Shown: one piece after another, positions 1 through 7,400 of the stretch
How the letters are laid out: each line of letters begins with the position of its first letter
Position numbering within the stretch: position 1 is the stretch's first letter
Origin: an uncultured Marvinbryantia sp.
GTDB taxonomy: Bacteria > Bacillota > Clostridia > Lachnospirales > Lachnospiraceae
Reading direction: 5' to 3'
NCBI GenBank assembly: GCA_934373455.1
Contig: CAKRON010000061.1
Coordinates: 1-16,132, forward strand
DNA length: 16,132 nucleotides
The notes under the pieces: generated by a model
What the model saw: only the letters and a program-made list of their open reading frames with translations
Told to the model about the DNA's origin: nothing
The model's database searches: none
Program-made: the position numbers and the translations under genes

Positions 1-604
1 GCACATACATTCTTGTTTCTTTTTCTGTCTCATATCCACATTCTTTCAGCAGTTCACCGATTTCCACAAATTTAGCCGGCAGAATCTTCTGCGTATTTTC
101 CCTTGCCTGACAGAAAAGTTCTTCTTCCGTCACACCCCAGGATCTGCAGTGACTCTTACGAACCAGAATTGTCGCATTTCCTATCACTTCGTCTTCTACT
201 TTATAGTAAACCACTATAGCAAGATTCAAAAATTTCTGATATGGAACATCTGTCAGCATTCTTCTGTTCTTTTTATAATTAATCAATTTACATGCCAGAT
301 GCCCTTTGACCTTTTGAAAATCCAGGTACTCCTCCGGCTTAAATTCTTCTGCAATCATAGTCTGCCGGTAAAGTTCCAGCACATACTCTACAATTTGAGG
401 GATCGTTTTTCCTTCTTCATACTCCCTGTATAACTCGTTTAAATAAATTGTCGGTGCGATATGGTTTTTCTTATTGTAAAAAGATAAACCATCCAGCACA
501 ATATCATTATTCTTTGTAACCTGTTGAAGTTCTGCCCGCACCTCCTCTCCAAGTTTTTCCTGCATTTTCATCTGCATACAGCAGACAAATTCCTCATACT
601 TCAA
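1..604 (-). CDS. DUF5688 family protein, C-terminus cut by window edge
   Basis: The minus strand stays open from position 604 to the left edge, giving 201 codons of a gene whose end lies outside. I read the start as TTG at 602-604, because AGAGG sits 8 bases upstream and the resulting N-terminus, LKYEEFVCCMQMKMQEKLGE, fits how this family begins. In-frame ATGs at residues 10, 12 and 14 are weaker alternatives. Landmarks are KNNDIVLDGLSF (about 31-42), APTIYLNELYREYEEGK (about 49-65), VKGHLACKLINYKKNR (about 94-109), LNLAIVVYYKVEDEVIGNAT and a WGVTEEEL segment near 160. I recognise these as the pattern of DUF5688, an uncharacterised family that is common and often multi-copy in Lachnospiraceae. 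There is no signal peptide or membrane segment, so it is probably cytosolic. No function is known. It is separated from efp by a strong terminator and has its own promoter. Confidence 0.8.
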   Translation of the reverse strand, partial: MKYEEFVCCMQMKMQEKLGEEVRAELQQVTKNNDIVLDGLSFYNKKNHIAPTIYLNELYREYEEGKTIPQIVEYVLELYRQTMIAEEFKPEEYLDFQKVKGHLACKLINYKKNRRMLTDVPYQKFLNLAIVVYYKVEDEVIGNATILVRKSHCRSWGVTEEELFCQARENTQKILPAKFVEIGELLKECGYETEKETRMYV

Positions 605-694
605 TTCTTTGTCCTCTTTTCTTATTTATTTTATAAAACTGCTTGGAAAAATTGTGCGAATGCACCAGAATTATTCAGAAGTTTTACATCACAT

Positions 695-723
695 ATAATA
701 TCATATTTAAATCACAAATGCAA
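695..723 (-). promoter_or_regulatory. Predicted sigma-A promoter for the DUF5688 gene
   Basis: On the minus strand, TTGCAT (718-723) and TATTAT (695-700) are separated by exactly 17 bases. This is close to the vegetative consensus and would give a leader of about 85 bases before the TTG start. The DNA just upstream (733-757) carries three TTTGT runs spaced 10 bases apart. The region is AT-rich, so chance matches are possible. Confidence 0.55.
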
Positions 724-791
724 TCAGTATATTTTGTTATTGTTTGTAGTTATTTGTCGAAGAACAAAGAATGTACCATGCTACATAAAAA

Positions 792-829
792 GAGGCAGTG
801 ATTTCATGATTACATAAAATCACTGCCTC
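792..829 (-). terminator. Rho-independent terminator of efp
   Basis: A perfect 13-bp inverted repeat (GAGGCAGTGATTT at 792-804 against AAATCACTGCCTC at 817-829) encloses a 12-base loop. Read on the minus strand, the stem is followed at once by TTTTT. It lies 30 bases past the efp stop codon and ends the efp transcript before the DUF5688 promoter. There is no T-run on the other side, so it acts in one direction. Confidence 0.9.
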
Positions 830-859
830 AATGAGTTGTTGTTTTGTAACAGCTTCTTT

Positions 860-1417
860 TTATACTCTGGACAGATATTCGCCTGTACGTGTATCAATCT
901 TGATTACATCGCCCTGTTCTACGAACAGTGGTACGTATACAACTGCACCTGTCTCAACGGTAGCTGGCTTTGTTGCGCCTGTAGCTGTGTCACCTTTGAA
1001 ACCTGGTTCTGTCTCTGTGATAGCCAGTTCTACGAACAGAGGTGGTTCTACCGCAAATACGTTTCCGTTGTGTGAACACATCTTAACCATTTCATTCTCT
1101 TTTACAAATTTCAGTGCATCACCGATGTCGTCGCTACTCAGTGCGATCTGATCGTATGTCTCTACATTCATGAAGTGGAACAGATCTCCATCTGAATATA
1201 AGTACTGCATATCTACACGGTCAATACGTGCTGCCGGGAACTTTTCAGTTGGTCTGAAAGTTTTTTCGATTACACCACCATTGATGATGTTTTTTAATTT
1301 AGTTCTAACGAAAGCAGCTCCTTTTCCAGGTTTTACATGCTGGAATTCCAGAATCTGGTAAATATTTCCCTCGATCTCCAGTGTTACGCCATTTCTAAAA
1401 TCTCCTGCTGATATCAT
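860..1417 (-). CDS. efp: Translation elongation factor P
   Basis: EF-P binds ribosomes stalled on consecutive prolines and promotes peptide bond formation. The 185-residue length is standard for the family. The N-terminal KOW-like domain carries the loop [10 protein letters not shown], with Lys32 at its tip. This lysine is modified in many bacteria (5-aminopentanol in Bacillus subtilis, beta-lysine in Escherichia coli). Two OB domains follow, and the C-terminus has the family pattern [20 protein letters not shown]. The ATG at 1415-1417 is preceded by a strong AAGGAGG site. It has its own promoter and terminator, so it can be expressed separately from the Xaa-Pro peptidase gene upstream. No modification enzyme is visible in the window. 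Confidence 0.97.
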   Translation of the reverse strand: MISAGDFRNGVTLEIEGNIYQILEFQHVKPGKGAAFVRTKLKNIINGGVIEKTFRPTEKFPAARIDRVDMQYLYSDGDLFHFMNVETYDQIALSSDDIGDALKFVKENEMVKMCSHNGNVFAVEPPLFVELAITETEPGFKGDTATGATKPATVETGAVVYVPLFVEQGDVIKIDTRTGEYLSRV

Positions 1418-1477
1418 TCAAATATTCCTCCTTAGATTACGAATATGGGTCGCGTTCTCTTCCCATAGATATTATTG

Positions 1478-1506
1478 ATTGTATAATATAATATCGCTCA
1501 TTTCAA
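1478..1506 (-). promoter_or_regulatory. Predicted sigma-A promoter for efp
   Basis: On the minus strand, TTGAAA (1501-1506) and TACAAT (1478-1483) are separated by exactly 17 bases. The site begins 10 bases after the stop codon of the peptidase gene and gives an efp leader of about 50 bases that includes the AAGGAGG ribosome binding site. It implies that efp can be transcribed on its own. Confidence 0.7.
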
Positions 1507-1515
1507 GTTTTTTTT

Positions 1516-2589
1516 CTATAATTCAATCAATTCTTTCGGAGAATGAGCCAAATTCCGATGTCCGTCTTCTGTCACTACAACCATATCCTCAATTCTGACA
1601 CCACCAAAGCCCGGAACATAGATTCCAGGTTCTACGGTCTGAATCATATTTGGCAGAATGATTTCCTTGCAAAGCATGGAAAGACGTGGTTCTTCATGAA
1701 TAAATAAACCTACACTGTGTCCCAGTCCGTGTCCGAAATTTTCTCCATATCCGGCTTTTGTAATAATATCTCTTGCTACTTTATCTACATCACATCCACG
1801 CATACCGCCCTTTAAGGCATCCAAAGCTGCCAGCTGTGCTTCCAGCACAACGCTGTAAATCTCTTTCTGTTTGTCATTTGCCTTTCCCATCACAATGGTT
1901 CTGGTCATATCAGAACAGTATCCCTGATACAGACATCCGAAGTCCATGGTAACAAAATCACCTTTTTCCAGTTTACGGTTGGATGGCATAGCATGAGGCA
2001 TGGCAGAATTTGGACCGGATGCAACAATCGTTTCGAAGCTTACGTTCTCAGCTCCATGCATCTTCATAAAATATTCCAGTTCTGCTGCCACTTCCAGTTC
2101 TGTGATACCCGGCTTCAATACGTCCAGCATATGTGTAAAAGCCTGATCTCCAATAGATTCTGCTTTCGCCAGATATTCCAGTTCCCAGTCTGCTTTCACG
2201 GAGCGCAGAAGATCCAGAGATTCGTCCAATGGAATATCAATTTTTCCACCACATGCCTCCTGAAGTTCCTGGTATGTCTTACAAAGCATATAAGCATCTT
2301 CATAAGCCACATGCTGTGCACCTTCTTCTACGATCAGTGCATTCACCATCTGTCCATAGGTCTGTCCTGTGACGATCTGCTGCACTTCAAAGTCCGGTGC
2401 CTCCTCTTTTGCCATCGTTGTATAACGGGAGTCTGTCAGCAATACCTGTCTTTTCTTTGAAATATACAGATATCCGGTTGCGCCTCGAAATCCGCTTAAA
2501 TAACGCATATTGTATCCGTCAGATACAAGTATGGCATCTGCTTTTTTTTCATCCAGTACGGCATACGCCTTTGTATAATAGCCCTTCAT
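1516..2589 (-). CDS. pepP: Xaa-Pro aminopeptidase (M24B family)
   Basis: This is a cytosolic dinuclear metallopeptidase predicted to remove N-terminal residues in front of proline. The 357-residue length matches the short Firmicute form, with an N-terminal creatinase-like domain (about 1-130) and a C-terminal pita-bread catalytic domain. All five metal ligands of the family are present: Asp216 (MDFG), Asp227 (SDMTRT), His291 (GHGLGHSVG), Glu320 (VEPG) and Glu334 (RIED). The ATG lies 6 bases after the yqeG stop with a short AAGGAAC site, so translation is probably coupled. Its place directly before efp is the same as that of yqhT in Bacillus subtilis. A prolidase acting only on dipeptides cannot be ruled out, so the gene symbol is a best fit. 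Confidence 0.9.
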   Translation of the reverse strand: MKGYYTKAYAVLDEKKADAILVSDGYNMRYLSGFRGATGYLYISKKRQVLLTDSRYTTMAKEEAPDFEVQQIVTGQTYGQMVNALIVEEGAQHVAYEDAYMLCKTYQELQEACGGKIDIPLDESLDLLRSVKADWELEYLAKAESIGDQAFTHMLDVLKPGITELEVAAELEYFMKMHGAENVSFETIVASGPNSAMPHAMPSNRKLEKGDFVTMDFGCLYQGYCSDMTRTIVMGKANDKQKEIYSVVLEAQLAALDALKGGMRGCDVDKVARDIITKAGYGENFGHGLGHSVGLFIHEEPRLSMLCKEIILPNMIQTVEPGIYVPGFGGVRIEDMVVVTEDGHRNLAHSPKELIEL

Positions 2590-2595
2590 TGTTCC

Positions 2596-3102
2596 TTATA
2601 TCCCTTTCTTAGTTTTTCGCTTGTAAAAGAAAAGCACTATTTTTTCCAGATAACGTTTTAATACGATCTGAATTTCTTCTTTTGGATGAATCGGCTTCAC
2701 CAGAATACTGGTTATGCCGGTTCTTCTTGCTCCATACACGTCCGTAAAGAGCTGATCCCCTACAAACAGGGTGTCCTGCGTTGTGGTTCCCATCTTCTTC
2801 ATGGCAAGCTGGTATCCCTTTCTGGAAGGTTTATGGGCGTCTTCCAGAAACAGTGCACCTACCGCATCTGCAAAGGGCTTTACTCTTGGCAGCTGATTGT
2901 TGGAAATCAGACAGCACTGAAACCCTATCTTTCGCAGTCTGTCAAATAATGCTTTTGCCCGCGCATCTGCCGGTGCTCCGTGGGGCACCAGCGTATTATC
3001 AATATCAAATAAGATTCCTCTGTAACCTTTCTGATACAGATCTTCAAAATCTATACTATAGGTGGAGTCCAGATACTCATCCGGATAAAACATCTCTAAC
3101 AT
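2596..3102 (-). CDS. yqeG: YqeG family HAD-IIIA phosphatase
   Basis: This 168-residue protein is a haloacid dehalogenase phosphatase of the small YqeG type; the natural substrate is not settled. Motif I is DIDNTL, with nucleophile Asp33 and acid/base Asp35. Motif II is SNN at 67-69. Motif III is the lysine in HKPS (Lys91), and motif IV is GDQLFTD, with Asp116 and Asp121. The opening MFYPDEYLDSTYSIDFEDL is typical of YqeG. The C-terminus is lysine-rich. The start has only a weak ribosome binding site and lies 11 bases after the alaA stop, which suggests translational coupling. An ATG three codons further in (Met4) is an alternative start. Confidence 0.9.
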   Translation of the reverse strand: MLEMFYPDEYLDSTYSIDFEDLYQKGYRGILFDIDNTLVPHGAPADARAKALFDRLRKIGFQCCLISNNQLPRVKPFADAVGALFLEDAHKPSRKGYQLAMKKMGTTTQDTLFVGDQLFTDVYGARRTGITSILVKPIHPKEEIQIVLKRYLEKIVLFFYKRKTKKGI

Positions 3103-3113
3103 TCCAAAACCGC

Positions 3114-4331
3114 CTATTTCTGTCTGTATTTGCTCAGGAAAATTTCAAGTTTATTCATGGTCTCTTCCAAAACTTCTTTTCTTGGAAGATATACTACACG
3201 GAAATGATCCGGATCCGGCCAGTTAAATGCACGTCCATGTGTGACAAGCACCTTCTGTTCTTTTAAGAAATCAAAGGCAAACTTTTCATCATCTGTGATA
3301 TTAAACCGCTCTGCATCTAACTTCGGGAAAATATAAAATGCAGCTTTCGGTTTTACCGCCGTTATGCCCGGAATATTATTCAGTGCTTTATAAATAAACT
3401 CTCTCTGCTCATACACACGTCCTCCCGGTACCAAAAGCTCCTGAGAACTCTGATATCCACCAAGCGCTGTCTGCACTACAGACTGTGCCGGAACATTGGA
3501 ACACAGACGCATATTAGAAAGCATGTTAATTCCTTCCAGATAGCCTTTCACATGGGACTTATCTCCGCTCAGGCACATCCAGCCCACACGGTATCCTGCA
3601 ATCCTGTGAGACTTGGATAATCCATTCATCGTTACGCAAAACAGATCCGGGCACAGGGATGCAATGGAAATATGCTCTACTCCATCCATCACCAGACGGT
3701 CGTAAATCTCATCCGCAAAAATTATCAACTGATGCTCTCTGGCCACCTGCACAATTTCTTCCAGAATTTCTCTGCTGTACACTGCACCTGTCGGATTGTT
3801 TGGATTGATAATGACAATACCTTTTGTACGGTTTGTGATCTTACTCTTAATATCTTCAATATCCGGATTCCAGTCAGCCTGTTCATCACACATATAATGG
3901 ATCGGTGTACCACCGCCCAGAGACACAGATGCCGTCCACAGCGGATAATCCGGTGCCGGAACCAGAATCTCATCTCCATTATTCAGAAGCGCCTGCATGG
4001 ACATTGTAATCATCTCACTGACGCCATTTCCTGTATAGATGTCATTCATTCCCACATTTGGAATTCCTTTGATCTGACAGTACTGCATGATTGCCTTTCT
4101 TGCTGAAAACAATCCTCTGGAATCAGAATACCCCTGCGTACTGGTCAGGTTCATCATCATATCTTTTACTACTTCATCCGGTGCACGAAATCCAAAAGGT
4201 GCCGGATTACCAATGTTCAGCTTCAGAATGGTCTCTCCATTTTCTTCCATTCGATTTGCTTCATCCAGAACCGGTCCCCGGATATCGTAACATACGTTAT
4301 CAAGTTTTGTTGATTTATTAAATGTTCTCAT
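3114..4331 (-). CDS. alaA: Alanine aminotransferase (AlaA/AlaT type)
   Basis: A pyridoxal-phosphate fold type I aminotransferase, predicted to interconvert alanine and 2-oxoglutarate with pyruvate and glutamate. With the ATG at 4329-4331 the protein has 405 residues, the same as Escherichia coli AlaA, and matches it along the whole length as I remember it. Shared stretches include KLDNVCYDIRGPVLDEANR, LNIGNPAPFGF, VPAPDYPLWTA and VIINPNNPTGAVYS. Asp207 and Tyr210 line the cofactor, and Lys240 in NGLSKSHR is the Schiff-base lysine. An upstream in-frame GTG at 4350-4352 is unlikely to be the start, because the AAAGGAG ribosome binding site lies inside that extension, 9 bases before the ATG. The gene probably heads an alaA-yqeG-pepP unit. 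Confidence 0.92.
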   Translation of the reverse strand: MRTFNKSTKLDNVCYDIRGPVLDEANRMEENGETILKLNIGNPAPFGFRAPDEVVKDMMMNLTSTQGYSDSRGLFSARKAIMQYCQIKGIPNVGMNDIYTGNGVSEMITMSMQALLNNGDEILVPAPDYPLWTASVSLGGGTPIHYMCDEQADWNPDIEDIKSKITNRTKGIVIINPNNPTGAVYSREILEEIVQVAREHQLIIFADEIYDRLVMDGVEHISIASLCPDLFCVTMNGLSKSHRIAGYRVGWMCLSGDKSHVKGYLEGINMLSNMRLCSNVPAQSVVQTALGGYQSSQELLVPGGRVYEQREFIYKALNNIPGITAVKPKAAFYIFPKLDAERFNITDDEKFAFDFLKEQKVLVTHGRAFNWPDPDHFRVVYLPRKEVLEETMNKLEIFLSKYRQK

Positions 4332-4400
4332 AATTTTCCACTCCTTTGTCACCTGAAGAGCACCTTCCGACAGGAAACGCTTTGATCGGCATTTTTTAAC

Positions 4401-4429
4401 AGTATATCACTGCACTCAGGAAAAATCAA
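4401..4429 (-). promoter_or_regulatory. Predicted extended -10 promoter for alaA
   Basis: On the minus strand, TTGATT (4424-4429, within the last codons of polC) is followed after 17 bases by TATACT (4401-4406). A TGA precedes the -10, giving the extended -10 form TGnTATACT. The leader to the alaA start would be about 63 bases. No terminator is seen between polC and alaA, so read-through from polC is also possible. Confidence 0.55.
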
Positions 4430-7400
4430 ACAAAGATAACTGATTTGACTCCGGAAGATCTCCAAGAATTCCAAGATCATCCATCACATCAATTACGCTC
4501 TTGCTGACCTTTGTTCTCTGCCAGAAATCATCCTTCGATAGAAACGGTCCATCTTTTACTGCTTCCACCACTGCCTCTGCCGCTTTATCTCCCATTCCGT
4601 CTATTGTAGACAGGGACGGCATCAGTTTGCCGTCGATAATCTGAAAACGGCTGGCATTTGCTTTTTCCAGTTCTATCGGAAGAAATTCAAATCCTCTTGC
4701 GTAAAATTCCTGCACACTTCGCATATCTTTATAAGTATCCTGTTCCTTTTTGGATAGTGTATCACTGCGCTTTTTATAATCTCTCATATGCATCTTCAGC
4801 CGGTCTTCCCCCTGACACATCAGCTCATAATTAAAATCATCGGCACGGATACTGAAATAAGCCGCATAATAAGCAAGTGGATAATACACTTTACAGTAAG
4901 CAATTCTCCAGGCCATCATGACATAGGCTGCCGCATGAGCTTTCGGGAACATATACTTGATTTTTTTACAGGACCAGATATACCAGTCCGGTACATCATG
5001 CTTCCTCATCTCTTCTTCCCATTCCGGCTTCAGACCCTTTCCTTTTCGCACACTTTCCATAATTGTAAAAGACTGTTCACTGTCCAGTCCTTTCTGGATC
5101 AGATAGATCATAATATCATCTCTGGTACAAATCGCCGTGGAAATCGTTGCCTTTCCCTCCTGAATCAACACCTGAGCATTTCCAAGCCATACGTCTGTAC
5201 CATGAGCCAGTCCCGCAATTCGAACCAGATCTGAAAATTCCTTTGGCTGAGTATCAATCAACATCTGCATAGCAAAATCGGTACCAAATTCCGGAATTCC
5301 CAGTGATCCCAGCGGACATTCTACCAGTTGATCCGGTGTAATTCCAAGAGCTTCTGTACTGCTGAACAGAGACATAACCGCTTTGTCATCCAGTGGAATA
5401 TTTCTGGCATTTAATCCGGTCAGATCTTCCAGCATACGGATCATCGTCGGATCATCATGTCCCAGAATGTCCAGTTTTAACAAGTTATGGTCAATGGAAT
5501 GATAATCAAAATGCGTCGTAATGATATCGGTTTCTGTATCATTCGCCGGATGCTGCACGGGAGTAAATGAATAGATTTCCTCTCCGTGAGGCAGTACTAC
5601 AATTCCTCCCGGGTGCTGTCCCGTCGTTCGGCGCACTCCAACGCATCCTTCCACGATACGGTTGATCTCACAGACACGCTTACGCTGTCCACGTTCTTCA
5701 TAGTAATTTTTCACATAACCAAATGCTGTCTTATCGGCCAGCGTACCAATTGTTCCTGCCTTAAATGTATGCCCTGTTCCAAAAATGACTTCTGTGTAAC
5801 GATGCGCATTTCCCTGGTATTCACCGGAGAAATTCAAGTCAATATCAGGTTCCTTGTTTCCTTTAAATCCAAGGAATGTTTCAAATGGGATATCGAATCC
5901 TTCTTTTCGAAGCGCTGTTCCGCATACCGGACATTTTTTATCCGGCATATCACAGCCTGCCCGTCCTGAAAATGCTTTCACTTCTTCTGAGTCAAAATCA
6001 TAATAATGGCATACTTCGCAGTAATAATGAGGGCTTAAGGGATTCACCTCTGTAATTCCGGCCATCGTCGCAACAAAAGAGGAACCTACTGATCCACGGG
6101 AACCTACCAGATATCCGTCGTCATTGGATTTCCATACCAGTTTCTGTGCAATGATATACATAACGGCAAATCCGTTGGATATGATAGAATTCAATTCTCT
6201 TTCCAGACGCTCCGATACAATCGGCGGCAAATCCTCTCCATAAATTTCATGTGCTTTGTTATAGCAGATTTCCCTGAGAGTTTTGTCTGAATTTTCGATA
6301 ACCGGCGGACATTTATCCGGCCGTACCGGTGCAATATGTTCACACATATCTGCAATCTTATTTGGATTATCAATGACTACTTCTTCTGCTTTTTCCTGTC
6401 CCAGATAGGCAAATTCTTTCAGCATCTCTTCCGTTGTATGCAAAAACAACGGTGCCTGCTGATCTGCATCTTTGAACCCCTTTCCCGCCATGATAATACG
6501 ACGGTAAATCTCATCTTCCGGATTCAGGAAATGTACGTCGCAGGTTGCCATAACCGGTTTATGGAGCTGTTCTCCTAATTTTACAATCTTTCGATTCAGA
6601 TCCTGCAGATCTTTTTCGGTCTTAATATCTTCCCGGTCCTCTTCCCGGATCATGAACGCATTATTACCAATCGGCTGAATCTCCAGATAATCATAAAAGT
6701 TGGCAATGCGAATCACTTCCTGTTCTGGTTTTCCTTCCAGAATTGCCTGAAACAGCTCTCCGGCTTCGCAGGCAGATCCTAAAATCAGCCCTTCTCTGTA
6801 CTGGTTAATCGCACTTTTCGGAATACGGGGTCTCCGATTATAATACTGAAGATGGGACCAGGAAACCAGACGATACAGATTGATTCGTCCTATTTCGTTT
6901 TTTGCCAGAATAATCGCATGGTACGTTGGAAGTTTCTTGATCTTCTCCAGAGAAGTGCTTCCCAGCTCATTAATCCCATCCAGATCAAATACATCCTGTT
7001 TTGCCAGCATCTCCACAAATTTCAGAAAAATCTCTGCCGTACATTCCGCATCATCGACAGCACGATGGTGATGATGAAGATTGATATGCAGCGCTTTTGC
7101 CACCGTATCCAGCTTAAAACGATTCAGCTGAGGCAGCAAAATACGCGCCAGTGCTACGGTATCCAAATAGGTAACTGTCTGCTCCATTCCCAGTCTGCGG
7201 CAGTTTTCTTCTATGAAACTGACGTCAAACCCTGCATTATGTGCCACCAGCACTGCATCACCGACAAATTCCAGAAACTGTGGCAAAATTTCTTCAATGA
7301 CCGGTGAATCCATTACCATGTTATCATTGATACTGGTTAATTCTTCAATTCGAAACGGAATAGGGATCTGTGGATTTACAAATGTAGAAAAACGATCTGT

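Noticed and set aside
149..433. Plus-strand open frame near the left edge
   Set aside because: The opposite strand carries the uninterrupted DUF5688 frame with recognisable motifs, which explains this stretch.
1993..2460. Plus-strand open frame opposite the Xaa-Pro peptidase gene
   Set aside because: It is a shadow of the catalytic domain on the other strand; the composition is unlike a real protein and there is no start signal.
4336..4375. Possible hairpin in the alaA leader (GAAG/CTTC with flanking CCT/AGG)
   Set aside because: The stem is short and bulged, with no T-run and no resemblance to a riboswitch or T-box that I know.
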